In this document: piece after piece, positions 34,558 through 46,635 of the stretch | Layout of the letters: each line of letters starts with the position of its first letter | Position numbering within the stretch: position 1 is the stretch's first letter | Assembly (NCBI GenBank): GCA_037102815.1 | Contig: BTPP01000002.1 | Coordinates: 1,922,001-1,986,000 of the forward strand | Origin: Neurospora intermedia | Lineage: Eukaryota; Ascomycota; Sordariomycetes; Sordariales; Sordariaceae | DNA length: 64,000 nt | Direction: 5' to 3' | The notes under the pieces: generated by a model | The model's input: the letters and a program-made list of their open reading frames with translations, nothing else | The model's database searches: none | Told to the model about the DNA's origin: nothing | Translations under genes and position numbers: made by a program

Positions 34558-35450
34558 GATGATCAGTGGTAGTTGATTAAAGAATGGTACGGGCGAGATG
34601 TTTCGTCACTTGACTTTGAAGACTTGAACAACAATCATGGAAGATTGGTTCTGGTAGGTTGCTTTGAGTAAGCCAACGGAAGGAGAGAAAGAAAAGGGTT
34701 TTGTGAAATGAGAGAGAATCCTGTGTGAAACAATGATGGCATCTGTTGTCATCACATCTCTCTCCACTTGCACCTACCCACAGTCAAGATATTTCTTTGG
34801 ACTGCGTGATGAGACGCGCAAGATCCGCGGAGAACAATGACCGCGTTTGGCAGGGACTGGAACCTTTCAACGCCAAAGCAGGTGACGAGCCCCACCAATG
34901 CCCCGCCCTTCGGGGTAGCTGTACAGAATATGTACATTCGCCCTGGTTAATATCGTCAGCAATACCGATATTTCTGGAACATTTTCGCAAAGAAGCTCGA
35001 CCCTTGGAAGTCCAGCTGCTTCTCCCCTCCTGCCACTCTTTTCGTCCATGATCTTCAGATAGTAGCTTCCTTCCGCTCGCGTCCCGGACTATCGCGACCT
35101 CCACCACCAGAGCCATATCACAACAGGCGTGCCTGACCGCATCCTGTTGTTCACTCTGCCGACAAACTAAAGGCCACCGTCTTGGCAGCTTTGCCTTTTA
35201 CTTTTTCTTGAACGACAACACTTCTCCCTTCTCGAGACTTGTGTAGTCCCTTGGGCACCTCGACATTTTCCCGATTTCGATCCCATCCCGTCGCATACCA
35301 TATACCCCGCGATCGGACCACCAAAACTCATAACCTCGACTGAATTTTTGGAACTTCCGACTTGATTGTACAGCCTTGATTTCGCTATCGATAATCACAA
35401 CTTTTACGCGACCATCTTTTCCTTATACCCCATCTTGTAACGCCGTCACA
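34558..35450. other. Divergent intergenic region between rev7 and the importin gene
   Basis: It holds the promoters of both genes. All frames are short and unbiased. No distinct regulatory motif could be supported. Confidence 0.5.
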
Positions 35451-38400
35451 ATGGATCAAATGGAGCAACAACTGGCGCAGCTGCTTGCCAACACGCAGCT
35501 TCCTGACGAGGGCCCTCGCAAGCAGGCCGAGCTCGATCTCTCCCACGCCAAGGCGAACCCCGATTTCCCAATTGCCATTGCCCGCGTCGGTATTAACGCC
35601 TCGTTCCCCGTCAGCATTCGCCAGTCTGCCTTGACCTACCTGCGTCAGTTTATCGAGGACAACTGGAGCCCAGACGATGGCGAAGCACCTCGCTACCCTA
35701 TTTCCGATCACTACAAGCACGAACTCAGAGAGGTGCTGCTGGCCCTCTGCCTGGGAAGCGAGGGCGACAGAAAGGTCAAGGTTGCCACCAGTCTGGTCGT
35801 CAGCAAGATTGCTCAGGCCGACTTCCCCGACAGATGGCCTACCTTGCTACCCAGTGTCCTGGGTGTTATGCCCACCGGGACCGACGACCAGCTGCACGGT
35901 GCCTTGCGCATTCTTCAAGACCTTGTCGAGGAAAGTCTGACTGACGAGCAATTCTTCGGCACCGCGCGCGAAATCATCAAGGCATGCTACGATGTCGCCC
36001 TCAACAACGACCGCAAAAAGAACCACCGTGCACTGGCCGTCGTGGTGTTCCGCAGCTGTTTCGACCTGATGGATATGGCCAAGGATGATCACAAGAAGGA
36101 AGTCACCAGCTTCGCCCAGGAAATCTTGGCCGGCTGGCTCCCCTTCATGGAGCTTGTCATCAACTCACCACTTCCTGACCGCGAAGAGGCCGGTTCCCAG
36201 CCCCAAAGCTGGTACGGTCCCATCACGCTGAAGGTCCAGGTTGTCAAGACCCTGATCAAGATCAAGACCGTCTTCCCCTCTTTGCTTCTTCCCCACAGTC
36301 CCACCTTCTTCAGTGCTGTCTGGCAAGAGCTGTCGAGACTCCAGGACGCTTACCAGGACTTGTTCATCAACAACGAAGTTCAGAGCCGCCTGGAAGACAG
36401 CGATGGCCTACCCTATACCCTCGACTTCCTAGTGCTGGACGAGCTCGACTTCCTCAACCAGTGCTTGCGTGCTAGCCCTGTACAAAAGCATCTCGAGGCC
36501 GACATCAAGGCCCAACCTGATATGTCCAAGATCGATTGGGTCATGAAGCTCAACCAACTGCTGGTCTCGTACTCCCAGGTCACCCAAGAGGAGGAGGGCC
36601 TGTGGGACATTGATGTTTCCTTGTTCCTTGCCGAAGAGACGAGTGTCAGTGCTAACTACACTGCCAGGACGGCATGCGGCGACGTGGTTGTCAAGCTTGG
36701 CGAATGGCTCGGGCCCAAGGTTTTCCAAGGCCTTTATGAGGTTGCCAAGACTCTCTTTGGTAACAACACCAACAACTGGCGGGAGCAAGAGGCTTCGCTC
36801 TACCTGTTCAACTGCGCCCTGAACGACTTTTTGGACTGCGAGAAGACCGTTCCTGTCGAGGTTACCGCACCCTACGGAGAAATCATTCAGTACGCCGTCA
36901 ACAGGCAAGATATGCCCGTCTTGTGTGCCCGGGGATTTCTTGCTGGAGCTGCGCTAAGCCAGGCCGCCGGCAGCCCGGCATATGGTCTTCTTGAACAAAC
37001 CATCAAGACTGTTGGAAGCTCGGACTCGGAGCTTATCCAAGTCGCCTGCATCAAGGCCATGAATGGCTTCCTCCAGTCCACCCTCGAGCCACAGTACCAA
37101 GGCCATATCCTCCAAGCTATCCAGGGTTACCTGAGTGGACTGGATCTTACCTCGCTAGAGGACTCGGATGACCTCCTGGTAACCATCGTTGAGACACTCA
37201 AGGCAGCCATTGCCGTGGACATGCGCACAGTTCTCCAACCTGATAGCACTGCTCTTGACATGCTTCTCACGCTCGGCAAGCACGGTGCTGCCAACTACCA
37301 CGTGGAAATCAGCGTCTGCGAGGCGTTCGAGGAGATTGCCGAGGCTATGAAGGATGCGACTGCTTACCCAGCCTTCTGCGCCAAGGTCCTGCCATCTATC
37401 ACTGGTGCTTTTGATGTGGCCAACGTCACTGGAGACGACCCGCTTGTTATTGTATGTTTTGTCTTGTTCGCTTTCTTTCGGTTCTGTTGACTGTAGGTAC
37501 TGACACTTCACAGCTCGCCGTTGAACTCTTATCAATCCTTGTCGAGTTTGGCGTAGAGCCTCTTCCTGCTGGCTTCGTTGAACATACCCTTCCCAAGCTT
37601 GCCAGGCTTCTAATGTCGTCGACTGAGGGTGAGGTTCTGCGTCCCGGCACGCAGGCCGTCAAGAACATGCTCATGCATGATCACCAACAAGTGTTTGCAT
37701 GGAGTGATGAGAGTGGTCGTTCGGGTCTTGAGGTCTGCTTGATGGTTATCGACCGTCTTTTGGATCCTTCTATGGAGGACAATGCTGCTTCAGACGTCGG
37801 TGGTCTCGCGGCAGAGCTGGTCGAGAAGGCTGGTCCCCAGCGACTTGGGCCTTACCTTGCTCAGCTCCTAAGGGCGGTTGCCGCACGTCTACACACCGCT
37901 CAGGAAGTGGCCATCATCCAGTCGCTCATCCTTGTCTTTGCGCGCCTTTCTCTTACCGTGGAAGGCGCCCGGGATGTCATCAACTTCTTGAGCGAGACTC
38001 CTATTGACGGCCAGAACGGACTCCAAATTGTCCTTAGCAAATGGCTCGAGAATTCGGCCATTTTCTCCGGATATGACGAGATTCGCCAGAAGTAAGCCCA
38101 TACCTATGCGTGTCGTTTTTTAGCAACTACTGACTTTGCGTTTTCTAGCATCATTGCCCTCTCCAAGCTGTATGAGCTTAATGATGCACGTGTAAACGAA
38201 ACCCTGGTTAAGGGTGATCTCATCATCAACAATGATACCAGAATTAGGACTAGATCGAGGGCCAAGCAGAGTAAGTCACCCCGTTACTGTTTTGGAAACT
38301 TTCGCCCACCAGTTTTACTGAGCCATCCATCTTCCAGACCCCGATCAGTACACCCAGATCCCCGCCCCGCTCAAGATTGTCAAGGTGCTCGTTGACGAGC

Positions 38401-38732
38401 TCGGCGCCACAGCCGGTTTCCACTCTGACGCGCGGTCTGCGGCCATGGCGCAGAATGTGGAGGTAGAGGAGGAAGACGAGGACGAGGATGACGAGGGCTG
38501 GGAGGATGAGCCCGATGTTCTGGATCTCGGCCTCGGCTCCACCAAGGCTGAGCTCATGAGCTGGGCAGAGGGTGGCCAGGCCCTGCGCGATCGTGACGAC
38601 GAAACCCGCCAATACTTGGTTGGGTTCTTTGTCCGCGTCGCAACTGAGAACATTGGCAACTTCAATGACCGCTGGTACCAGCACCTTAACGAGGAAGAGA
38701 AGGAGAAGCTGCGGGAACTCAGCGCTCAATAA
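35451..38732 (+). CDS. kap114: Importin-9/Kap114-type karyopherin
   Basis: Importin-beta family nuclear import receptor; yeast Kap114 and human importin-9 carry histones and TBP. Four exons: 35451-37451, 37514-38091, 38149-38270 and 38338-38732. Introns are 62, 57 and 67 nt with donors GTATGT, GTAAGC and GTAAGT (phases 0, 2, 1). The product is 1031 aa, the family length. Residues about 20-105 form the importin N-terminal Ran-binding region (RKQAELDLSHAKANPDFPIA and IRQSALTYLRQFIEDNW). HEAT repeats fill the rest. Near residue 910 lies the acidic EEEDEDEDDEGWEDEPD segment, placed as in importin-9. The second methionine at codon 4 is an alternative start with little effect. Confidence 0.93.
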
Positions 38733-40435
38733 ACGAGAAAATGGTTGGCCAATGTCCGTCCTCGACGGCAAGGCAGAAGTGTGGCACAGTGAAGTGTTCA
38801 ACGGGTCATCGTCTGCCGGTATACGGTATACAGAGGTTATATGGATGAAGGAAATGATGAAACAAATCTTATCGGCGGTTTTGCGTTTGGCATCAAGCGT
38901 TACGGCAGCATTGTTCGTAGTGAGGGAAAGTCCGCCTGGACTTTTATCATTCTTATTCGGAGATTTATCGTTTTATCGTTTGGTGCGAGCTGTTAGCGTT
39001 GGGATTGCAGGAGAAGAGCTACATACGTGTCGATTCACATATATCATCACTCATCGTTACTTGGTCGAGATAATGAATACACATGCAAGAGGAGACGTTG
39101 CCGCTTTATAAAGCGCCCGAAACTGGGAGAGACTTATGACACAGCCAGGGAATGCAGCTTTTGGGACATAAACCTTGTCGAACGTTTAACGTCCAACTTC
39201 CAAAGGTTCCAAAGGGACATAAATTGCACAAGCGAGATAATCCCCATACCTACACGCCCGTTAGACATGGCTCAATACTATCTATGTAGGCAATGCAGTG
39301 TTTTTCAGTTCATACCTACCCTCACCTCAATCTTCTTCAACCATGGCTCTCCGGGGCTTGTTTGACTCGCATAACTGGTAACGACGGACGACAAGATCAT
39401 CGGTGGTGGATATTCCATACGCACAGACAGGAAAAAAAAAAAAAGAAAAAAAAAAGAAAAAGAAAAGAAAAAAAAGGGAAAAAAAAAGAGGTGACAAGAT
39501 TAAAGAACGATTATTGCGAAGGCTAAACGATTTACACAAGTTGATTTCATTATCTACCTGGATATAGGATCACAACATGGTAGGTAAATAATTATCATCA
39601 TATCAAGACATTACATGACAATGCCTCTACTATTCAATATACATCACCTACCTAGTCTAGATAATTCAACCTCGTACTTACCTACTTACGCTTTGCTTCC
39701 AGTGGCGAATAGTGTTGTTGAACCGTTGAGGTGGTCATCCCCCAAAAAATTTCGAGAGGGAGATGCTTTTGCTGGTCTCTCTCTTCCTCTTTTTTTTTTT
39801 CTTTAATTTTTATTTTTATTTTTGGAAGTGAGAGAATTCCTTTATCAATTACCGCGCGGAATCCACAAAGGGAAGATGTCTGACAAGATAGTCCAATCAA
39901 TTTGGATTTTCTAATTTTGTTATACGTCCCGGTGGTTGAGAATCATTGCTTCATGCAGGACGATCGGTCTGATCCTTACTACGAAGTTTTGGGAAGACGA
40001 TTTCGGATGTAAAAGGGGAGAGCAGGCATCTCGGCATTGGATAGCTTAACGACGGTCATACAAAGGGTCGATAGTCACAAAAGATGAACCTTGATGATGA
40101 TGAGTTTGAACAAAGTGGTAGTAAATCGACTTGTTAATAAGTCTGTAGCATTGGCTCCGTCATCTGCTAACTTTTGATCTTCCATATGGCTCTTCTGTGC
40201 TGTACTTTATGCTCGATGCTCGATTCTCCTCTCGCTCGCAAAACAGCCATTATTATGCAACCCCAACACAACCACAACATAGGTCCACACTATATCAACA
40301 GATATGAAGACACAGAGCACACCAATCAAAAGCCAAGTACCCTCAACATGACACCATGCTCCCCTTTTGTTTTCACACATCCAGGACCCCGAGAATTAAA
40401 CCAACACGCCAAAGACGAACGGCACTGTCTGAAAA
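38733..40435. other. Convergent 3' region, gene-poor
   Basis: It lies between the ends of the importin and RhoGEF genes. No credible gene. It contains an A-rich tract at about 39431-39490 and a T-rich tract at about 39789-39822. Short frames are unbiased. Confidence 0.6.
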
Positions 40436-43400
40436 TCATGACCCGTCAACCCCATCAAGACCTTGCACCCTCTCCACCGGCGTACTGCTGACCCCCGCCT
40501 TAACCAGCGCTCTCAAACTCGCCATCTCCCTCTTCAACCTCGCATTCTCCTTCTTGACTCTTGCAGCCTCCTCACTCTGCTCCTTCAGTTTCGCCATTAA
40601 TTCCTCCTTATCCTCCCTCCCCTTGCCCTTGAGCGCCTTGAGTATCTTGCCCAATTCGCTATTGAACTTCTCATACAACAACTCGTTCTCCGCCGTCGCC
40701 TCCTTGTAAAGCTGATCGATGGCTTTCACTTTGGCTTCTGCGACCCTTAAAGTGGCTTCCATCTCCCGATTTATCTCCGCCTGACGCTCCTGCAGGTCGA
40801 GCATGGCATGCGGGACGCGCTCCTCGAGGGCGCGGACGGCGCTGGAGAGGCGGCGGATTTCTGTGGAGGCGGAGCGCGGAAGCGTGGCGTTGATGCGGGT
40901 CATGTCTTCGGAGATGCGGGTGAGCTCGGACTGAAGGGTGGCATCGACTTCTTCGACGGCTTTGAGCTCGGTTTGCAGACGTTCGCGGAGTTTTTGTGGG
41001 GAGCGGAGGCCGAGGCGGCCGCTGGAGGAGGTCGGAACCTTCAACCCCCCGTTGTTATAGGGCAGGGTGGGACGGCTCGGAGATCTGGCGAGTCTGCCGC
41101 CAGTGTCGGCAGCGCCATTGCTGGTGCTGTTGCTGTTGGATAATGGACGTTCGGCTGTAGGGAGCCGGGAAGGCTTGAGGGTGGGAATTTGGGGGACCGA
41201 AAGGGACTTGGGCCGACTCCGAATTGGGAGGGAGGAGCTAAAGGCCTTTTTGTCGGGTGGGGTGCACGGGGATGATGCCAAGGGACTGACAATTGGGCTT
41301 TCCTTCTGCCGCGATGAGTACAATGGTGGTACAACTTCAGCGCCAGGGCTGACACTAAAGCCCGAACCGGGACTTATGGATATCTTGGTGGGTGAGTTCG
41401 GACTGATCGGAATCTTGGTCGGTGCCGGGAGACGGGGCGCCGTGTGGAACTTCTGGGAGGCCTGTTTTCTGTTAATCTGAGCGGGAACAGGGGCGGCAGC
41501 GCTGTCGACGTCGATGACTAGCGGCGACTCTTTGTCGTCTACCGGGGGCGGGCTTGTAACCGATTCTACCAGGGTCGTGGACGACAATACCGACTTCAGA
41601 TCCGACAACGAGCTGCGACGCTTCTTCTTTAACCGGTTGGATTCGGTAAACGCTTCTTCATCTTCCGGCTCGCCAATCGTCTCTAATCGTTTTGAACTAG
41701 ACGGACGGTGCGTGATGTCATCGAAAGCTCCGGCGATTGGAGGCCTGTCTCGCGACCCTGGGCGTCGCGACCTGTTGGGTGTTGGTGGGTTGAAGAAAAC
41801 GCTTATATCGATTGATTTTGACCTACTCGCTTTGGAAAGGCTCGAACTTTCACCTGGGCTCCTTGTGTGCTTGCTGAGGGACCGCCATACCGAAGAACGA
41901 TCGGAATCTGTTTTGCTGTTTTGCCGGAGGAGGTTGTCGAACCCAAACTTTCTCCGCAGCGACGAGCTGTTGGACGTCACTGACCCCGTAACGGACTTTT
42001 GGCTCCGGTTACTCGCGGTAATATCGTCGTGTGAGCTGTTGAGCTGTAGGGTGGCGGCAAAGCTGTGGTCCTCGAAGATTCGGTCGCAGTCTTCAACAAG
42101 GCGGTCTAGGAGATTGATGTAATTGGAACCGGTGCCGTCGTCGACAAGTAATTCTGCGAACGCTAGTGTCAAGGCGCCCCGATCTCCGTCATTCGAGCAT
42201 CCATCTAGTAAATCTGCCAGTAGTTTGATCAGTGCGGTGAAAGCCCGTCGGTTCTGTGGGGCCAGGTCTCGGAAAATGAATCGAACAAAGTCGCCAAAGT
42301 CTCCCACCACTCTCTTGGAAGCCCGGACCTGGAGAGCATCAAGCGCATGCATGGTTATGATCGGTCCTATCTGATCGCGCCATGCGATGCGCACAAACTT
42401 CTCGAACGCGGCAAACACTATGTCAGTGCCCACCTCAGCCGAGGCTTCCAAATCGAATGGAAATTCAATCAGTCTGTTGTAGAGGTCGTTGACCAACAGT
42501 TCGTCTGCCATGGATCTAGTAAGCAGTGTTCGGCCATGATAGTAGCCTTTACGAGCCTGTAGATTGGCAATGAAACCAGTGAAGGTCTGTTCAAGACGGA
42601 ACAGTGGGTTTTCGGGGCGCATGTCTTCAGCAGTGCCCATCTTGATACTATGTTGTTCCTTAATTTGGGCTGCAAGCAACAGCAGTTCGTTGCGGCTGTT
42701 TGTCCTGGCCATCTGCGAGGGGAGCAGAGCGGGAGCACTCCCATTAGGATTCCGCTGGTGCCCCCTTATCGAGCCACTGGGCGTACTTTCTGTGAGTGTC
42801 ACACTGGGCGTGCTGCCACCGAGGAAATTCGACAACAACTTGACGGGGGACGCGCTTTGTGAGCGCTTATGGCCTTTTTCCATGTCTTTTGATCCCATGT
42901 GGAGGCCGCGTAGGATCTTGGTATAGTAGTGAACAAGGGCGGGGGCGAGTCTTAGGTTAGCGACACAGGTTTGGGTACTTAGCAACTGGATAATTCTGCG
43001 TGAAAGGGTTGGTAGAAAGTCGTCCAGGGCAACTTCATCGCTGAATTTCTTGCCGTTTAAGCCAAGAGTATTCATCGATATCCTCCTTAGATCCGCGGTA
43101 CTGATCTCGACCACGACCTCTACGCCGTAATGGCCGACGGGGGCGCTCTTGGTACCTAGGTCCATATCCAGGACAACCCGGATAGGTGCTGGTTCTCGTC
43201 GGCCTTCGATGAGTTGATCTGCCGCTTCCTGAAATACGGCTGCGTGTAGCCGGAAATTGTTGTCTTCCATCCTCACCGAACGCAAAGTCCAAGTGGGGTC
43301 TTCTCTCTCCTGCTCGGAAAATCGACCCTCGATACGGGCCTTGGCGATTTCTTCACTCCATTTGGAAGCCCTGCCCTCATACATTTCTTGCAGTATGAAA

Positions 43401-45247
43401 CACCTTGAGGTAATCGCCTTGCCACCGAAATACTCGCCAGAATGCGACCCCTTCATATCAGCAGTCGAGGCCATCCAGATTAGCCTACCATCAGCAGATT
43501 CTGTAAAGCGAACATCGGCAAGGTTATGCCACCCCGTAAGCGCGAACTCCCACATTCCTGGTCCTCCAGCAACGTTGGTCATGGATGCGAGCAGGCCGGC
43601 GGGTGATGGCTTGTCGATCTCGCGCAGTAGGTCACGACCCGTAAGTCCAGAGTCGGTCTTCTTCTTGAGGATAACGATAATGTCGGAGAACACAAGGAAA
43701 ATGCCGGCATTCTCATGGAGATCGGATTCTCGCAGCTCATCAAAAGGGGGAGCTAGCTCGATGAAGTCGGCAGCCACGGCTAACCTTCCCTGTGGCTCCA
43801 AGTCTGGGGGCCAGCATTCCACCATTGCGCGTAACCTGTTAATTATGTGGGGCTTGTCTCCCGCGCCCTCGTCTAGAGAGCAGATGTTGGTGATTATGTC
43901 CCTTGCACGAAGCATCAGTTGCAGGGCAGGATGCGTAATGGGCAGACAGTTCACAATCTGGTCGATCATAAGACTGTATCGTGGCAATCGCTGGACTGGC
44001 TCTATGAGGAGGGATCGGACGGCTTGTTCTCCTTTCTGGGCTACCCGCTGGCGAAAGCTTGATTGCTGCTCTAGAAATAGGTTGAGTAGCCGGGGAAATT
44101 CCCGACTGGCCCGGATGTAGTCCTGATAGCACTCGGTAAACTTGGGGAACCACTCCATGAAGAGGCGGGCCATGGCCAAAGCACCGCTGGGGTCCTTGAC
44201 CTTGACAGAGCCCTCTCTATGTATTGGGAATGGGGTCTCCATGTCTCTAATCGCATCCTCTTCCGTATCGTCCATAATCCGCCGAAGCTCGTGCATAAAT
44301 GCTGTGTTGAGCTGCAGTATCTCATCCGCCGATGGCGGGAAGAGCTTATCCAGATCCTCCTCTGACGGGCTGATGCTACCAGTAGCTCGTGCCTTTGCTC
44401 CTTGGCGGAATTCGTCGGCCACATGGTTTACCAATTCGTTCACCTTGAGCACATAGCGCTCCTCGGTATCGACCAACTCGCCCAGCTTCATGCGCAATTC
44501 CACTTTTTGGTTCCTTGAAAACGACTTGGTCCTGTTCCGTAATGAAGAGGGCCGCGAAGGTGCGCGACGTAACTTGGATGTAGGAAGGAACACAGGCTCT
44601 CCAAACAGCTTGACCAAGGGAGTATAGCCGCCGTACTGCCTGAGAGTCGGATCCAAAATATCATCTTCGTCTTCAGGTACCTCCTCAAGTTCCTCGTCAT
44701 CAAGGGGGATGATGGAACCTGGGGGCAATACCAGATCGATATCCACGTTATTTATGTGTTGTGTTTGTAGCGCAACCTCGAGAGTCTGAATCACGTCGGC
44801 GGTGTTTTCGACGGGAACGGCCGACTGGGCGAGGTCGGCGGCATGCTGAGGGCTGAATAACGTAGCTGCTGTATCGGGAGCCCTCGGGCCTCGTGTGGGA
44901 TACTGGTGTTTTAGGTAGGTTTTGACGGCTTCTGGTAGCTCGCTGAAGTACTTGTACAGGCCAAAGGCCAGTCCTCTACATATCTCGTCACCTTGAAACT
45001 CGCGCGGCAGGTAGTCGACAACATCGTAAAAGGGAGAGTTGGGAGAGATGGTGATACGGTGAAAGGACATGAACCCAGCCGGGCTGTAGACGTGGACCTG
45101 AATGCGCGAGCTGTTGAGAGTGTAGTTTGCTGTCGTCGAAGGGCCGTGGAAGATGAGGACCGGGAGATGGCCCAGCAAAGGGTCGGTGGTGTAGTAGAGT
45201 GTGACATGCTCTGGCGAGATGGCCAGTTCCTCCGTGACACGAACCAT
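40436..45247 (-). CDS. RhoGEF (DH domain) with PH-like and degenerate RhoGAP-like regions, 1603 aa
   Basis: Likely activates a Rho-family GTPase and so controls actin or polarity; the target cannot be told. Single exon, 1603 aa. Only one ATG fits at the 5' end: a stop lies just upstream in frame. The DH domain is at about 248-465: KVELRMKLGELVDTEERYVL starts it and EPVQRLPRYSLMIDQIV is the hallmark helix. A PH-like region is at about 490-640 (GIFLVFSDIIVILKKK). Residues about 885-1040 resemble a RhoGAP fold (FAAFEKFVRIAWRDQIGP; FIFRDLAPQNRRAFTALIKL) but no arginine finger is visible. A long Ser/Pro-rich linker (about 1060-1460) is followed by a coiled coil (about 1465-1590). The N-terminal 240 residues have no recognised domain. 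Confidence 0.88.
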   Translation of the reverse strand: MVRVTEELAISPEHVTLYYTTDPLLGHLPVLIFHGPSTTANYTLNSSRIQVHVYSPAGFMSFHRITISPNSPFYDVVDYLPREFQGDEICRGLAFGLYKYFSELPEAVKTYLKHQYPTRGPRAPDTAATLFSPQHAADLAQSAVPVENTADVIQTLEVALQTQHINNVDIDLVLPPGSIIPLDDEELEEVPEDEDDILDPTLRQYGGYTPLVKLFGEPVFLPTSKLRRAPSRPSSLRNRTKSFSRNQKVELRMKLGELVDTEERYVLKVNELVNHVADEFRQGAKARATGSISPSEEDLDKLFPPSADEILQLNTAFMHELRRIMDDTEEDAIRDMETPFPIHREGSVKVKDPSGALAMARLFMEWFPKFTECYQDYIRASREFPRLLNLFLEQQSSFRQRVAQKGEQAVRSLLIEPVQRLPRYSLMIDQIVNCLPITHPALQLMLRARDIITNICSLDEGAGDKPHIINRLRAMVECWPPDLEPQGRLAVAADFIELAPPFDELRESDLHENAGIFLVFSDIIVILKKKTDSGLTGRDLLREIDKPSPAGLLASMTNVAGGPGMWEFALTGWHNLADVRFTESADGRLIWMASTADMKGSHSGEYFGGKAITSRCFILQEMYEGRASKWSEEIAKARIEGRFSEQEREDPTWTLRSVRMEDNNFRLHAAVFQEAADQLIEGRREPAPIRVVLDMDLGTKSAPVGHYGVEVVVEISTADLRRISMNTLGLNGKKFSDEVALDDFLPTLSRRIIQLLSTQTCVANLRLAPALVHYYTKILRGLHMGSKDMEKGHKRSQSASPVKLLSNFLGGSTPSVTLTESTPSGSIRGHQRNPNGSAPALLPSQMARTNSRNELLLLAAQIKEQHSIKMGTAEDMRPENPLFRLEQTFTGFIANLQARKGYYHGRTLLTRSMADELLVNDLYNRLIEFPFDLEASAEVGTDIVFAAFEKFVRIAWRDQIGPIITMHALDALQVRASKRVVGDFGDFVRFIFRDLAPQNRRAFTALIKLLADLLDGCSNDGDRGALTLAFAELLVDDGTGSNYINLLDRLVEDCDRIFEDHSFAATLQLNSSHDDITASNRSQKSVTGSVTSNSSSLRRKFGFDNLLRQNSKTDSDRSSVWRSLSKHTRSPGESSSLSKASRSKSIDISVFFNPPTPNRSRRPGSRDRPPIAGAFDDITHRPSSSKRLETIGEPEDEEAFTESNRLKKKRRSSLSDLKSVLSSTTLVESVTSPPPVDDKESPLVIDVDSAAAPVPAQINRKQASQKFHTAPRLPAPTKIPISPNSPTKISISPGSGFSVSPGAEVVPPLYSSRQKESPIVSPLASSPCTPPDKKAFSSSLPIRSRPKSLSVPQIPTLKPSRLPTAERPLSNSNSTSNGAADTGGRLARSPSRPTLPYNNGGLKVPTSSSGRLGLRSPQKLRERLQTELKAVEEVDATLQSELTRISEDMTRINATLPRSASTEIRRLSSAVRALEERVPHAMLDLQERQAEINREMEATLRVAEAKVKAIDQLYKEATAENELLYEKFNSELGKILKALKGKGREDKEELMAKLKEQSEEAARVKKENARLKREMASLRALVKAGVSSTPVERVQGLDGVDGS

Positions 45248-45736
45248 ATTGGCCTCAATTGGTCGCCGTGCTCATGACGCTCTCGCGGCCGATATTGGGG
45301 GGAAAGGTGGAGAGATGGTCGCGCAAGAAGGGGGAGGTAGGCGACAAGGTTTGCGACAGACGACTGATGACTTGCGACTTGGCGGGAGATGTGTTGGGGG
45401 TATAGGCGGCGTCGACTCTGTAAGAGGCTCTCGTCGGGACCAGCCCCAGGGAGGTAGGGGGGAAGGCGCAAAGTAAACAGACGGATCGAGTCGTCGGAAT
45501 CAGGGAGCTATAGGCTTATCGACGGCGGCGGCAGTATGCAGGGAGGACGACTTGGGGGCAGCTATAGCGAAGCCCTGGGAAGAGCAAATTGTCTCGAAAA
45601 GGCTCTCGGTCGCGCTGTCTCTAATCCGTGTGCAGTCGGGTCGGTGCAGGTTGAATCGGTACGTATCCTAAGTGAAGAGGTCGGGACGGTATGTCTTTGG
45701 CGGCTCTGGCCTTGGCTGGGTAGGTCAAGGTAGATA

Positions 45737-45766
45737 GGTGGTGGTGGTGGTGGTGGTGGTGGTGGT
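45737..45766. repeat. GGT trinucleotide tract
   Basis: Ten tandem GGT units upstream of the RhoGEF gene, in its probable leader or promoter. Confidence 0.9.
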
Positions 45767-46599
45767 TGGGATTTGGCGGTGCAGACCTGCAGACACGGTG
45801 ACTTAGCAGCGGACAAGGTCGAGCTTAAGAGAGTTGCACTGCAGCTGTGGCGCCCAAGTTATTTCCGCCTTTTGGGGACGCAATCGTAAATAAACAACAA
45901 TAGTGCAGAAGCAGGCCGGGCAAGGAGCTGGGATAAGGGCCATGTACCTGGACGTTGAGTGAAGAGAGATTGCGCTGGCGGCGTTGGACCAAAGCCGCGA
46001 CAGGGGACCTCTTCTTCCTTTTTTGGGCCTAATATTACGGTGTATGTGGAGGTACTAAGGTATGCGGCTCCTCGTCGATATAGCAGCTGGCGTCTTGGAA
46101 ATATTTGCCGATTAGAAGGTACGTAATGTATGTATGTTGTGGTAATCGTGATTTGTACAACGAACTCAAAGCTGAGTAGAACGTGGTGCTTGGTGCATGC
46201 CCGGTAATTTGGAAAAGAAGGGAGAAAAGAGAAAACGATGGACTAGTTGATTGGCTGGTTGGTTGGTTGGTGGTGAGCGACCGACTGGTTAAAGCGAGCG
46301 CAAGCTGCAAAAAGAGCAGCAGGCAGTGACGATGGTTCCTCTACAGACGGGAACCTAACATGCAAGAGCGACGGGACTGGTACCACTAGAGGTACCACTG
46401 GACTGGACGCAGCTGAGGTCGACGATGCAACGTAGCGTAATCGTAAGCCCGGTTCGTTGGGACTAAGGGAATGTGAGGTTGAAAGTTTGGTTCGTTGAAC
46501 AGGAAAGACCAAAAGGAAGGAAATTAGAGCGAAACAAGACTCAACAACGAGCTGGCCTGAGTGAACGGACGGGGAACGGGGAACGGGGGGCCACGGGCT

Positions 46600-46600
<1 letters not shown>

Positions 46601-46634
<34 letters not shown>
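46601..46634. repeat. Poly-G run (34 nt)
   Basis: An uninterrupted run of G preceded by GGGGAACGGGG-type sequence. Such a tract could form a G-quadruplex. It is also error-prone in sequencing, so its length is uncertain. Confidence 0.9.
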
Positions 46635-46635
<1 letters not shown>

